Below, one piece after another: positions 17,404 to 26,227 of a stretch of DNA of 64,000 nt. Under the pieces are notes generated by a model. It saw nothing but the letters and a program-made list of their open reading frames with translations, searched no databases and was not told the DNA's origin. A program made the position numbers and the translations under genes. The first letter of the stretch is position 1, and each line of letters begins with the position of its first letter. Origin of the DNA: Prochlorococcus sp. MIT 1314 (GTDB lineage: Bacteria > Cyanobacteriota > Cyanobacteriia > PCC-6307 > Cyanobiaceae); contig NZ_CP139300.1 of assembly GCF_034093315.1 (NCBI RefSeq), positions 496,001 through 560,000 of the forward strand. The letters run 5' to 3'.

Positions 17404-18618
17404 TTAGAAACTAAATGATGTCTTAACCATTACCCCACTTTCATCTTCTGTTCCTGAAGCAAACTCTTTTGTATAAATCAATGGTGTAACTGTCATTCCA
17501 TCATTAATTTCGTAAGAGTAATATGCTTCATACATTAAGAGCTCATCATCAACTGAGGTTGAGTCAAAATCAACAGTATGTTGCTTTGTACCCACAGCTA
17601 TACCAGCTGAACCTGGACCAAGCTCATCCCATGAAAGTCCTACAAACCAAGATGATGAATCAATATTACTAGTTGTGCTTAGCTCAGGAATGTCGCTATT
17701 AGCAGTCTCATAACCAGCACTTATTGATGGTAAACCTTCTCCACTTGGAATAAAGTAGGCATTTAATCCATAAATATCTGAATCAGTTACTACCTGGGTG
17801 AAAGTTGGATTCTCTTTGTAGGCATAAGTGAAAGATACACCATAGTTATCGCCAGAGTAAGTTACTTGTGTTGCGTATGCATCGTCTCCCTCTTCAGTCA
17901 TTAACCCAGTTGGGCTACCTGTATAACCGAAAGCGGCAGTGAATCCATTACCTACATCATAACTAGCACCAAAAGCTGATCCTCCTCCAGCATTCAAAGC
18001 TGAATAGTTATTACCACAATCATCTAAGGTATTTGATGGGCCTCCATATACACATGCTGTGTCAAATAGTAAACTTCCGTCTGTATTGTCTCCAACAAAG
18101 GCTGTTGTTTTCGCACCAATTGGGAAAGTGTATGAAACACCATCAACAACTAAAGAATCAGATGAAGTTGCATTTCCATCGAATTCAACAACACCAGCAC
18201 TACCAGCATTACCAGCATCAATAGAAACATCAAGTGAATCTTCACCTGTAAAACTAGTGTTTAAATCGATTTGGAAACTATAGGCACCCATTACAGATTG
18301 GCCGCCATTACCAGTATCTCCAACATCAGCAGTGGCTTCATTATCAATAGCACCTAACATGAAGTCAGCACTGAAGGAAGCAGTTGTAGTTTCTGAGAAA
18401 CTACCGTCATGACTATGAACGTCGACTAAGCCTTCTCCTCCCGCAACTAAATTATTTTCACTTAAATCTTCGTTATTAAAAGAATTAGCAAAATCTATAC
18501 TCTCAATATCAGAGTAATTAGAAATTTCATTTAAATTTGTTTCAGAAGCAGTTGCAGACAAAGGGGCTAAAAGACCCAAAGCCGCAGGTGCTACCAGCAA
18601 ACTCCTAAAAAGTTTCAT
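17404..18618 (-). CDS. som: Outer-membrane porin of the Som family (copy 2)
   Basis: 404 aa. The signal peptide is about residues 1-24 (LLVAPAALGLLAPLSATASE). A linker (LVAGGEGLVDVHSHDG) then leads to a beta-barrel with alternating hydrophobic strands, ending in the C-terminal Phe (VKTSFSF) typical of outer-membrane barrels. Som proteins are the major porins of marine picocyanobacteria. The first barrel third (ETTTASFSADFMLGA to VVDGVSYTFP) is almost identical to the upstream copy, while later strands diverge. It has its own promoter, and its leader carries a Yfr1-complementary site. It lies 156 bp downstream of the other som gene. Confidence 0.9.
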   Translation of the reverse strand: MKLFRSLLVAPAALGLLAPLSATASETNLNEISNYSDIESIDFANSFNNEDLSENNLVAGGEGLVDVHSHDGSFSETTTASFSADFMLGAIDNEATADVGDTGNGGQSVMGAYSFQIDLNTSFTGEDSLDVSIDAGNAGSAGVVEFDGNATSSDSLVVDGVSYTFPIGAKTTAFVGDNTDGSLLFDTACVYGGPSNTLDDCGNNYSALNAGGGSAFGASYDVGNGFTAAFGYTGSPTGLMTEEGDDAYATQVTYSGDNYGVSFTYAYKENPTFTQVVTDSDIYGLNAYFIPSGEGLPSISAGYETANSDIPELSTTSNIDSSSWFVGLSWDELGPGSAGIAVGTKQHTVDFDSTSVDDELLMYEAYYSYEINDGMTVTPLIYTKEFASGTEDESGVMVKTSFSF

Positions 18619-18623
18619 AAAAA

Positions 18624-18633
18624 TTCCTCACAC
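18624..18633 (-). promoter_or_regulatory. Yfr1-complementary site in som leader (copy 2)
   Basis: On the coding strand the leader reads GTGTGAGGAA just before the start codon, complementary to the conserved single-stranded ACUCCUCACAC core of sRNA Yfr1. It includes the GAGG ribosome binding site. Yfr1 regulation of two outer-membrane protein mRNAs in Prochlorococcus MED4 is known; that this is the same pair is inferred. Confidence 0.75.
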
Positions 18634-18652
18634 AGAAATCAAATATTACTAA

Positions 18653-18680
18653 AGATAAATCAAAAAAATTAGTTTTACAA
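18653..18680 (-). promoter_or_regulatory. Putative promoter of som copy 2
   Basis: Read leftwards: TTGTAA (18680-18675), 16-bp spacer, TTATCT (18658-18653). The start codon is 35 bp further on. The other som gene uses the same -10 hexamer. Confidence 0.5.
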
Positions 18681-18710
18681 CCCGCTGTAGACAATAATAA
18701 ATTTGTCATC

Positions 18711-18740
18711 AAAAAAGGCCTGCATTTATGCAGGCCTTTT
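18711..18740 (-). terminator. Terminator of som copy 1
   Basis: A 12-bp stem AAAAGGCCTGCA/TGCAGGCCTTTT (18713-18724 with 18729-18740) with a 4-nt loop, followed on the minus strand by a T run. It separates the two porin genes into independent transcripts. Confidence 0.92.
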
Positions 18741-18774
18741 GGCATGTAAGAGATTTTTCTAAATTATTTTAAAT

Positions 18775-19941
18775 TTAGAAGCTGAATGATGTTTTAACCA
18801 TTATTCCAGTTTCATCGTCTGATCCAGCTGTTGAAACTTCCTTGATGAATACTAATGGAGTAATTGTCATACCATCATTGATTGGATATGAGTAATATGC
18901 TTCATACATATACTCCTCATCTGTATCTTCAACTGTAGGTGTTTTTGTACCCATAGCGATTCCTGCAGAACCTGGTCCAATTTCATCCCAAGTCAATCCA
19001 ACGAAGAAGCTTTCAAGACTATCAGATGATGTAGTTACACTACCATCTTCACCAGACTCGAAACCAACACTAATTGAAGGGAATCCATCAGGAGTGTAGT
19101 AACCATTAATAGCAGTGAATGTATCTTCTTCTGTACCTGTTTCTACAACACCATAAGTAAGTGATAAGCCGTAGTTATCAGCGGTGTAAGCAGCGTTAAT
19201 AGCATAAGCATCATCAGACTCTTCAGTCATGATTCCGCCTTCAGGGCCTGCATAACCTACAGCACCTGTAAAGCCGTTACCGAAATCATAAGCAGCACCA
19301 GCCATTGCACCACCATTAGTGATACCAGCATTTACATTACCGCAATCATCTAGAGTGTTAGATGGCCCACCGTATACACAAGCTGTTGTGAAAAGCGCAC
19401 TACCGTCAGTGTTGTCACCAACCATGACTGTTGCTCCACCAACAGGGAAAGTGTATGAAACGCCATCAACAACTAAAGAATCAGATGAAGTTGCATTTCC
19501 ATCGAATTCAGCAACACCAGCACTGCCAGCATTACCAGCATCTAAAGAGATATCAAGTGAATCTTCACCTGTAAAACTTGTGTTTAGGTCGATTTGAAAA
19601 CTGTAAGCACCCATTAGAGACTGAGATCCCTCACCAGTGTCACCAGTATCAGCGGTTGGAGTGTCATCAACAGCACCTAACATGAAGTCAGCGCTGAAAG
19701 AAGCAGTTGTAGTTTCTGAGAAACTACCAGCTTCAATATTGTTCATTCTTGCTTCCAATCCATCAACACGGCTGTTTGTAACAGCTAGTTCTTTTGGATA
19801 GAATTCGCTAATGTTCTGTACCTCTTCAGAAGAAGAGTAGCCAGAAACCTCAGCAAGGTTAAGCTCATTAGCTGTTGCAGACATAGGTGCTAAAAGACCT
19901 AACGTTGCAGGAGCTATAAGCAAGCTTTTGAAAAGCTTCAT
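18775..19941 (-). CDS. som: Outer-membrane porin of the Som family (copy 1)
   Basis: 388 aa if started at MKLFKSLLIAPATLG. This ATG (19941) lies right after the GAGG ribosome binding site and aligns with the start of the other som copy; a longer in-frame start at 19971 would put the Yfr1 site inside the coding region and is rejected. A signal peptide ends near SATANE. The region NLAEVSGYSSSEEV and the linker RVDGLEARMNNIEAG (short coiled segment) precede the barrel, which ends VKTSFSF. Same family and partner as copy 2. Confidence 0.9.
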   Translation of the reverse strand: MKLFKSLLIAPATLGLLAPMSATANELNLAEVSGYSSSEEVQNISEFYPKELAVTNSRVDGLEARMNNIEAGSFSETTTASFSADFMLGAVDDTPTADTGDTGEGSQSLMGAYSFQIDLNTSFTGEDSLDISLDAGNAGSAGVAEFDGNATSSDSLVVDGVSYTFPVGGATVMVGDNTDGSALFTTACVYGGPSNTLDDCGNVNAGITNGGAMAGAAYDFGNGFTGAVGYAGPEGGIMTEESDDAYAINAAYTADNYGLSLTYGVVETGTEEDTFTAINGYYTPDGFPSISVGFESGEDGSVTTSSDSLESFFVGLTWDEIGPGSAGIAMGTKTPTVEDTDEEYMYEAYYSYPINDGMTITPLVFIKEVSTAGSDDETGIMVKTSFSF

Positions 19942-19945
19942 AAAT

Positions 19946-19955
19946 TTCCTCACAC
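19946..19955 (-). promoter_or_regulatory. Yfr1-complementary site in som leader (copy 1)
   Basis: The coding-strand leader reads GTGTGAGGAA directly before the ATG, as in the other som gene, complementary to the Yfr1 core and covering the ribosome binding site. Confidence 0.75.
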
Positions 19956-19975
19956 GAAATTTAAAGGACACTTTA

Positions 19976-20004
19976 AGATAATGTATTTATGCATACAAAA
20001 TCAA
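19976..20004 (-). promoter_or_regulatory. Putative promoter of som copy 1
   Basis: Read leftwards: TTGATT (20004-19999), 17-bp spacer, TTATCT (19981-19976). Confidence 0.5.
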
Positions 20005-20139
20005 GTATCGACCGCTACATTTTTGAATATTTTGTGCCACTTTCTCAACCTATACAAAATAAAGAATTTAAATCTTAATGTTTTATTTCCATAAATAAAT
20101 TAACATGAAACATTTTTATAAATTAATCCTTGGGGTAAC

Positions 20140-20310
20140 TTATACTGACTTTTTAGAAATTTTAAAAGAAACTTCCTTAGTTTTATATTTTTTAATTTTG
20201 TTCTTTTTCCCTAATGTATCTACATACCATCCAGAAGCTAAACGAGTATCAATTTCCTCATAACTTTCATTAGAGTTTAAATTGCTAAGCGATTTCTTTT
20301 TATAATCCAT
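20140..20310 (-). CDS. Small basic protein, unknown function
   Basis: 56 aa from an ATG at 20310. Contains EEIDTRLASGWYVDTLGKK and a Lys-rich C-terminus; no membrane segment. Unrecognised. It occupies most of the otherwise empty gap upstream of the som genes. Confidence 0.45.
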   Translation of the reverse strand: MDYKKKSLSNLNSNESYEEIDTRLASGWYVDTLGKKNKIKKYKTKEVSFKISKKSV

Positions 20311-20596
20311 TTTTAATTTAAAAAATAATATTCTATAAAATATAGCATTTAAAAATTTTTTGCCCTTAGAAATTTAGATAACCACTATAAATTAATTTGA
20401 TGAATTTGCTAATAAATTAAAAAGTTTGTTTTTCGAATCACAAGATTTTCAGTAATGTAATAATTTTCTGGAGCAAAGTGAAAGTAAATCATTGAATTCT
20501 TTAGAAAAAAGAAAAAAAAGAGTATATCTGCCTCAACAAAAAAATTTATTGGCTATATTTTTTGAAAATTATTAAACCTGAGGAGCACAAGGTTAA

Positions 20597-20701
20597 ATGA
20601 CTCAATTAAATTTAATTGTAAATTCTTTACCTAGAGATCTACTTGAATTCTGTTTATTTCTTGTAGTTGGTTTTACAGCTGGATCTGTTGGTCTGATTTA
20701 A
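20597..20701 (+). CDS. 34-aa single-helix membrane protein
   Basis: Starts MTQLNLIVNSLPRDLLEF, then one hydrophobic helix (CLFLVVGFTAGSVGLI) reaching the C-terminus. A GAGGAG sits 12 bp upstream and AAGG closer. It resembles the size class of photosystem or cytochrome b6f mini-subunits, but I cannot assign it. Confidence 0.5.
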   Translation: MTQLNLIVNSLPRDLLEFCLFLVVGFTAGSVGLI

Positions 20702-20761
20702 ATCCCTAAAAAATCACAAATTCCAAACTTGATAAATATAAGTAGGGTTATTTTTTAAGTA

Positions 20762-21439
20762 TTAAAAATTATTTTTCATTTTCTTGAAATTCCTAAAGCA
20801 ATGTAGGAATATTCCTGTTGAAAGTAAAAATTCAAAAATTTCTTGATCATTTCTTATTTGTTCTGTTGTTGAAGCCCAAGAAATGTCAAAATAAAAATAA
20901 AAAAGGGCTACAGACAAAAAGAATAAAGAAAGATTTTTACTTGGTAAAGATTCTAAATTTTTAAATCTCTTCCATCCAAACCATCCTAGAAAAATGCAAC
21001 TTACTTCAAAAACTGGATCTAATAAATAGTTATGAAAAAAGGGCAAATTATGAAAATTAGTTTCTCCTTGAACATTAAAATCAGCAACCATATCAATTCC
21101 AATTCCAGTTAATCTCTCACCCCAACTTATTTCCTCCCCAGCAACTATAAAAGATAATGTTGCTATCAAAAGCCAAATTACAGAATTAAGACTTTTCTTT
21201 TTCTTTTTCTTTATAAAAATCAAGAAGGCAAGACCAGATGAAATCAGATATTCTAAAAACTGAATCCATTCAAGAGGGCCATCTTCACTTCTAAGCCAAT
21301 CAAACCAACTAACTCCAATAAGATCCTTGCCATAGGGAAGTATATAAACAAAGCCATAAATAAAAAACAAATAATAAATTGGGAACAAGCTCACTTCTGG
21401 AGTTATTGTCCCCCAAGTTGTTTTAATTTCTTTAGGCAT
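20762..21439 (-). CDS. Polytopic membrane protein, unknown function
   Basis: 225 aa with five to six hydrophobic segments. Recognisable features are FIVAGEEISWGERLTGI and NVQGETNFHNLPFFHNYL, with conserved-looking Glu and His residues inside or next to membrane helices. Marine cyanobacteria carry such short membrane proteins, but no function is known to me. It is the last gene before the tRNA-Pro island. Confidence 0.65.
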   Translation of the reverse strand: MPKEIKTTWGTITPEVSLFPIYYLFFIYGFVYILPYGKDLIGVSWFDWLRSEDGPLEWIQFLEYLISSGLAFLIFIKKKKKKSLNSVIWLLIATLSFIVAGEEISWGERLTGIGIDMVADFNVQGETNFHNLPFFHNYLLDPVFEVSCIFLGWFGWKRFKNLESLPSKNLSLFFLSVALFYFYFDISWASTTEQIRNDQEIFEFLLSTGIFLHCFRNFKKMKNNF

Positions 21440-21922
21440 TAAAGATAAAATACTTATAGTGTTTTACTTTATTTTATTTTCGTACAATTCTCAAACCAGA
21501 CTTTAATTTTTAATTAACTTTTTTTTATTTGTTCAAAAAAAACAATGTTGATTCAACAGTAAAATTAAATATTAAAACTAGGTTTGCTCTGAGTCGATTC
21601 CCTTACTATTTTTCAAGTTCGTTCATATTAAATAGTATTTATTTGAATAATATTAATTTTTAGTTTTTAAAAGTTGAAATCATTTCTCGAAATCAAAACA
21701 ATATATTGCGATTAGACAAATTAGAAAATAACTCCCTAAAGTTAATCAACATAATTATTATTTCTGTAGCTGAGCAACAATAATTTTAAGCGACCAAACA
21801 CTAACTTTTTTTAGTCATAAATAGCGACAAAAATATTATTTAGCCTTATAAAGTGATTTTTTATAAATTTTTTAAGAATTTGGTCTTTTATAGATGTCTG
21901 TTATGAACTAAGATCTTATGAG
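21440..21922. other. AT-rich intergenic region before tRNA-Pro; no gene seen
   Basis: About 480 bp with no convincing ORF, tRNA or long inverted repeat. It probably holds only the promoters of the flanking genes. Confidence 0.5.
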
Positions 21923-21996
21923 CGGGGCGTGGCGCAGCTTGGTAGCGCGGGTGCTTTGGGAGCACTAGGTCGCAGGTTCGAATCCTGTCGCCCCGA
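21923..21996 (+). tRNA. trnP: tRNA-Pro (UGG), island attachment tRNA
   Basis: A 74-nt cloverleaf: acceptor CGGGGCG pairs with CGCCCCG plus discriminator A. The anticodon loop contains TTTGGGA (UGG), and the T-arm is CAGGTTCGAATCCTG. It is the only intact copy. Its part from the anticodon arm to the 3' end recurs at least eight times downstream, which identifies it as the integration target of the island. Confidence 0.97.
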
Positions 21997-22018
21997 CTCT
22001 TAAAAACCAAGTTATACT

Positions 22019-22045
22019 AGAGAGTTTCCCAGACTCTCTTTTTTA
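22019..22045 (+). terminator. tRNA-Pro terminator
   Basis: Stem AGAGAGT/ACTCTCT (22019-22025 with 22033-22039) followed by T6. Versions of this hairpin follow most tRNA fragments in the island. Confidence 0.85.
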
Positions 22046-22173
22046 TTGTCTGCAATCTCAAATGAGAAAAGGGATCTGTAGGGGGATCTAGAATGTTTAA
22101 ACATTTCAAAAAGGTGCTTAATAATAGATATTATGATTTTCATTGTTTAATATCTACCTAAAACTGCTAAGAG

Positions 22174-23235
22174 ATGATTGATTCAACGGAACAAAATGAT
22201 GATGGACCTTATCCTTATTATGATGAAGTTGATAAAATATATATAGAAACAGAAAGCTCTTTACAAGAAATAAAAGGATGGGCTGAATTCAAGGAGAAGT
22301 GGTCTGACTATCTTTCAAATCACATAAAAGAAAATAAAATTAAGCAAAGTCTTGAATGGTTTCTTGTGATTTGGTTCGACCATGAATTAAAGGAAGAAAC
22401 AAAATTATTTAAAGATAAACCTCCCGAAGAACCTGATAATGAAAATATTACGGCTGATAAGGTGGAAGAATACAAAAAAAAGTTTGATATGTATATTTTG
22501 GCTCTAAAAGAATGGAATAAAAAATTAATTGAAGTTGCGCCAAAAGCCTTAGAAACAATGAAATTAGGAAATATTTTTAATATAACTATTCAAGATGGTA
22601 ATCATAGTGATAAAGAATATACAGGAGATGACCCAGCAAAATTTATGAACATGGCGTTTTCCTACAAGGCGGAGAAGAATTGGGACTCTGCTATTAAATA
22701 TTTAAAAAAATCATTTGTTGCCTTTGAAAAATCTCCTCTTGAATATCCATATGACTTTAGTATTCAAGATTTTATAAGACTTCCACTATATATGCATCAG
22801 GGAGGATACATTGAAGAAGCTTGGGAAACCTTCAATAACTTTTTGAAAGGGAACTTTCCAATTAAGGTTCCAAATTCAAATGGGTTAGAAAAAGATCATT
22901 TAAAAACTTGGGAATGTAGGGATATTTATGACAAGATGAGAGTTTCGAGTGTAAGAGAAAAAAAATACCAAGATGCTTTGCGATATAGATGTCTAGAATT
23001 ATTTTATGGATGCGCGCAAATGTTCTTTTCTTATAAAATTGATGGTTATTCGAGCGAAAAAAAAGCTTTAAAAGAAAATTCTGAAAAACTAACAATAATT
23101 GAAAGATTGAAAACTAATCTGAAAAAAGCAAAACTAGAAAACGAGGGCGATAGAATTGCAGATTTAATAGTAGAGGCAATTTCCTTTTTGCCAGATTACG
23201 AAAAGGGTCAGGAGAAGATCCTTAAGGGAATTTAG
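22174..23235 (+). CDS. Large acidic protein with TPR-like segment (E1 cargo)
   Basis: 353 aa, soluble, rich in Glu and Lys. A helical repeat around MNMAFSYKAEKNWDSAIKYL and HQGGYIEEAWETFNNFLKG resembles tetratricopeptide repeats. The N-terminal 120 residues contain many Trp and charged residues (QSLEWFLVIWFDHELKEE). I do not recognise the family. It is the only plus-strand gene in E1 and is convergent with the nuclease-like gene; a defence partnership is possible but unsupported. Confidence 0.7.
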   Translation: MIDSTEQNDDGPYPYYDEVDKIYIETESSLQEIKGWAEFKEKWSDYLSNHIKENKIKQSLEWFLVIWFDHELKEETKLFKDKPPEEPDNENITADKVEEYKKKFDMYILALKEWNKKLIEVAPKALETMKLGNIFNITIQDGNHSDKEYTGDDPAKFMNMAFSYKAEKNWDSAIKYLKKSFVAFEKSPLEYPYDFSIQDFIRLPLYMHQGGYIEEAWETFNNFLKGNFPIKVPNSNGLEKDHLKTWECRDIYDKMRVSSVREKKYQDALRYRCLELFYGCAQMFFSYKIDGYSSEKKALKENSEKLTIIERLKTNLKKAKLENEGDRIADLIVEAISFLPDYEKGQEKILKGI

Positions 23236-23317
23236 AAATAAATAAACGATTATGAGGATAAAATAACTCAAAGAAGTTATCAAATCTAATAGTAGGAATA
23301 GTAAGCTTTCCTTTTCT

Positions 23318-24226
23318 TTACAGGACTTCTTTTAAATTTTTTACATATAAATCTTGCATCTGATGAAGCCAATCAACCTTTTCTGACCAACAAGTTTCAT
23401 CAGTCAAATCCCCAGATGATTTTTGGTTAAAGAAATATCCTCTTTTCCCTCCATCACCGAGAGGGGCACCAAGAGACTTTTCTAATGTTTCTTGATGAGG
23501 TTCCAACTGTAGGAATATATTCTCAATGTCTGCATTTCGCCCACCTCGAACAAATAAACCTACTTCCTTTTTTCCAATATAAATAGAAACCCAAAGATCA
23601 GAGTCAGGAACGTGACGCCAATGAGAACTAGTCGCCAAACGTCCATCCCATTCTTCTTGCTCAGGATGACGTTCAAGAAGATGTTCCCAAAAGCGAAGTC
23701 TCCATTTACTTAATCCACTAAGTTCTCCTGATGAACGTACTTGTTTTTGTATTTGACGATCCCAATCATTTGGCTTAGCAACGATTTCGAATAATGGAGC
23801 TATTGGAGAATTACCAATTTGGACAGCTTTTACCTGAACAGCAAAAAAAGCAAAAGGTGCAACGGTGTGATCATTGAGCCACTGCACTGCTGATACATGA
23901 GGATCTCTAAAACTGCTCGCAACCCAAATAACAACTTGCGCTTCTAATCCAGCTAAATAGGTAAGGATTTGTCCAAGATGTGTGTGATCAGTTTGTTCTA
24001 ATTGGTTTTCAATAAGAACTCTTGAATCGTTTTGTGGATTCCTGGCAAGGATATCCGCAGAGAATGAATCAACACTCACTTCTTGGCCTTCTAATTCGAG
24101 AGGTATTCCTATAGCTGCAGATAACCGGTCAAGATTGTTGGCAAGCCAAGGAGTGAAATCTTGTGCTTCATGACTCCATGCTTCTCTAAGATTTACATTC
24201 TTAAGTGTTCCAAGTTTTGTATCCAT
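23318..24226 (-). CDS. PD-(D/E)XK-like nuclease, DUF4268-type (E1 cargo)
   Basis: 302 aa. The segment SVDSFSADILARNPQ then RVLIENQLEQTDHTHLGQIL and LTYLAG has the PD-(D/E)XK layout: Asp in strand 2 (SADILA), E-x-Q in strand 3 (IENQ), then a conserved helix with H-L-G-Q. The C-terminal part (WVSIYIGKKEVGLFVRGG) is an alpha/beta domain common in this group. Its G+C is clearly above its surroundings, suggesting acquisition. Such orphan proteins are often linked with restriction or defence; a role here is inferred. DUF assignment is from memory. Confidence 0.7.
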   Translation of the reverse strand: MDTKLGTLKNVNLREAWSHEAQDFTPWLANNLDRLSAAIGIPLELEGQEVSVDSFSADILARNPQNDSRVLIENQLEQTDHTHLGQILTYLAGLEAQVVIWVASSFRDPHVSAVQWLNDHTVAPFAFFAVQVKAVQIGNSPIAPLFEIVAKPNDWDRQIQKQVRSSGELSGLSKWRLRFWEHLLERHPEQEEWDGRLATSSHWRHVPDSDLWVSIYIGKKEVGLFVRGGRNADIENIFLQLEPHQETLEKSLGAPLGDGGKRGYFFNQKSSGDLTDETCWSEKVDWLHQMQDLYVKNLKEVL

Positions 24227-24238
24227 TTCTATAACCTA

Positions 24239-24364
24239 TTATCCATCTAGCCTGTCAGCATAATCTCTTAATATCTCTGCCATCTTTTGAGGTGGAATTT
24301 CTTCTTGATATTCTCTACATAAATCAAAAAACTTATTCAAGAAATCTTTCATTGAAGAGGACAT
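24239..24364 (-). CDS. 41-aa acidic helical protein (E1 cargo)
   Basis: Starts MSSSMKDFLNKFFDLCREY and ends with QKMAEILRDYADRLDG. A frameshifted relative lies at about 46500-46640. The ATG is preceded by a CCTCTTTTTTT tract and a TAGATCTAATAT motif similar to the shared island leader described in the findings. Function unknown. Confidence 0.55.
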   Translation of the reverse strand: MSSSMKDFLNKFFDLCREYQEEIPPQKMAEILRDYADRLDG

Positions 24365-24606
24365 AAAAAAAGAGGATTTTATCACTCTATATTAGATCTA
24401 CTTTCGTAAAAAACTATCAATTCAACGACCTAGTTAACATAGGGCACTAGGTTGACTAGGGGGGATCTGTAGGGGGATCTACAACATATAAACAAGTTAA
24501 AACATGTTTAAACTTTATGCAATATCCAATCTCAAACTCATTCCAATAACTATAATTAGACTAGGCTATAACTAAAGTCTCAAGCTTTTCTTAAAAATAC
24601 CGCCCA

Positions 24607-24652
24607 GTGCTTTGGGAGCACTAGGTCGCAGGTTCGAATCCTGTCGCCCCGA
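24607..24652 (+). repeat. tRNA-Pro 3' fragment F1 (att remnant)
   Basis: 46 bp from the anticodon arm (GTGCTTTGGGAG) to the discriminator base, matching intact tRNA-Pro exactly. The usual downstream terminator hairpin is missing here. Upstream lies CTATAACTAAAGTCTCAAG, also found before F5. Confidence 0.95.
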
Positions 24653-24758
24653 TTGACTTCTCACAATTCTTAAAAACTCTCTGGGCGATCTCTGGGCGAT
24701 CATTTGCTATACCTTGCATAACTTTGCATGGTGCATCGCCCGCTATGTTAAAAACCAT

Positions 24759-25082
24759 TTATTCACAAGATCTTTTACTTGATGATGACTGAATTAAATT
24801 ACCCATCCAATTTTTAATATCTGATAAGACTTCCAAATCTAATTTGTAGTAAACCCATCTACCCTCCTGCCTATCAGAGATAAGACCTGAATCTTTTAGG
24901 ATCTTTATGTGATAAGAAATTTTAGATTGAGATAATCCAGTTACTTTAACTATGTCGCAAACGCATATCTCTCCACCCATCATTAATTCAAGAATATTTA
25001 TTCTGATCGGATCTGAGAGGGACTCCATTATCCCAATAAATTGCTTACTATTAATCTTTTTAAGTTGTTCTAACAAAATCAA
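24759..25082 (-). CDS. arsR: ArsR-family arsenic-responsive repressor
   Basis: 107 aa winged-helix repressor. SLSDPIRINILELMMGGEICVCDIVKVTGLSQSKISYHIKIL shows the ArsR fold, and EICVCDIV carries the classical CxC metal(loid) site near the recognition helix (ELCVCDL type). A C-terminal run of Ser and a Cys complete it. It is divergent from gap, with paired operator palindromes between the two start codons. Confidence 0.93.
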   Translation of the reverse strand: MILLEQLKKINSKQFIGIMESLSDPIRINILELMMGGEICVCDIVKVTGLSQSKISYHIKILKDSGLISDRQEGRWVYYKLDLEVLSDIKNWMGNLIQSSSSKRSCE

Positions 25083-25130
25083 AAGATCATTAACTTATTA
25101 AATACTAACCTAAAAAAATTAATTACACAT

Positions 25131-25171
25131 ATCAAGAATTATTGATGCATCAAATATTTTTGATATATAAT
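25131..25171 (+). promoter_or_regulatory. ArsR operator pair and -10 box of gap/arsJ
   Basis: Two palindromes, ATCAAGAATTATTGAT (25131-25146) and ATCAAATATTTTTGAT (25149-25164), separated by 2 bp, lead straight into TATAAT (25166-25171). The placement would let a bound repressor block both the divergent arsR and the gap promoter. The first palindrome reappears exactly, inverted, before pstS. Confidence 0.75.
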
Positions 25172-25193
25172 AAAGCAGTTTTCAATATTTGTT

Positions 25194-26222
25194 ATGAAAA
25201 TTGGAATTAACGGATTTGGAAGAATTGGGAGATTAGTTTTAAGAATTTTATGGGAAAGAAAAGATATTGAAATAACTCATATAAATGAAATAAGTGGGAA
25301 TTCTTTAATTGCATCTCATCTTCTAGAGTTTGATTCCGTTCATGGTAGATGGAATAAAAATATAACTTCGAATGACAACGAAATAATAATTGAAGGTAAA
25401 AAAATTTCCTTTACATCAACAAAGAATTATCTTGATGTTCCATGGAATAAATCTTCGGTTGATCTTGTTTTGGAATGTACAGGGAAAAATAAAGATCCCA
25501 AAGAATTAAATCCATACTTTGATTCTCTTGGAATAAAAAAAGTAATTGTTGCCTGCCCTGTAAAAGGAATTGTTGGAGGGGAACAAGCACTTAATATTGT
25601 TTATGGAATTAATCAAGACCTTTATAAACCTGAAAAACATAAATTAATTACAGCAGCATCATGTACTACAAATTGCTTGGCTCCCATCGTAAAAGTTGTT
25701 AATGAAAATTTCTCAATTAAACATGGGGTCATAACAACTATTCATGACCTTACAAATACACAATCTCCAGTAGATTTTTACAAAAGTGACTTAAGAAGAG
25801 CGAGAGGATGCATGCAAAGCTTAATACCTACTACAACTGGATCAGCTAAGGCGATTGCTGAAATTTTCCCTGAATTAGAGGGAAAACTAAATGGTCATGC
25901 AGTAAGGGTTCCACTTCTAAACGCCTCATTAACCGATGTAGTTTTTGAATTAAATAAAGAAGTAACTGAAGAGCAAGTAAATAATGAATTTAAAAAAGCA
26001 TCTGAAACATACTTAAAAGGTATTCTTGGATACGAGGAGAGACCCTTAGTGTCCGCTGATTACTTAAATGACTGTAGAAGTTCAATAATTGATGGACTTT
26101 CAACGATGGTTGTAAATTCAAAATTATTAAAGATTTATGCTTGGTACGACAATGAGTGGGGTTATAGTTGCAGGCTTGCCGATCTTACTTCTTATGTAAT
26201 TGAAAAAGAAAAGCAATTTTAG
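25194..26222 (+). CDS. gap: Glyceraldehyde-3-phosphate dehydrogenase of the arsenate pathway
   Basis: 342 aa. Rossmann motif [13 protein letters not shown], active site [17 protein letters not shown]-like block ([20 protein letters not shown]), PTTTGSAKA and [15 protein letters not shown]. In ars loci this class uses arsenate in place of phosphate, making 1-arseno-3-phosphoglycerate, which ArsJ exports. The neighbours arsR and arsJ (5 bp downstream) support this role rather than central glycolysis. Confidence 0.93.
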   Translation: MKIGINGFGRIGRLVLRILWERKDIEITHINEISGNSLIASHLLEFDSVHGRWNKNITSNDNEIIIEGKKISFTSTKNYLDVPWNKSSVDLVLECTGKNKDPKELNPYFDSLGIKKVIVACPVKGIVGGEQALNIVYGINQDLYKPEKHKLITAASCTTNCLAPIVKVVNENFSIKHGVITTIHDLTNTQSPVDFYKSDLRRARGCMQSLIPTTTGSAKAIAEIFPELEGKLNGHAVRVPLLNASLTDVVFELNKEVTEEQVNNEFKKASETYLKGILGYEERPLVSADYLNDCRSSIIDGLSTMVVNSKLLKIYAWYDNEWGYSCRLADLTSYVIEKEKQF

Positions 26223-26227
26223 TTTTT

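Larger units (their letters stand above)
21997..24652. mobile_element. Island cassette E1 (tRNA-Pro-anchored)
   Basis: Bounded by intact tRNA-Pro and a 46-bp tRNA fragment. Inner ends carry the same direct-repeat pair: GGATCT at 22072 and 22084, and GGATCT at 24463 and 24475 (12-bp period). Each is followed by a palindromic site containing GTTTAAAC (AATGTTTAAACATT at 22092; an imperfect AAGTT...AACTT palindrome at 24494). The left pair is 76 bp from the tRNA end and the right pair 127 bp from the fragment. Cargo: TPR protein, PD-(D/E)XK-like protein and a 41-aa ORF. No recombinase is present. Confidence 0.75.

Noticed and set aside
18033-19597. Plus-strand open frames across the som genes
   Set aside because: Antisense shadows of well-supported porin genes with no ribosome binding site or family resemblance.
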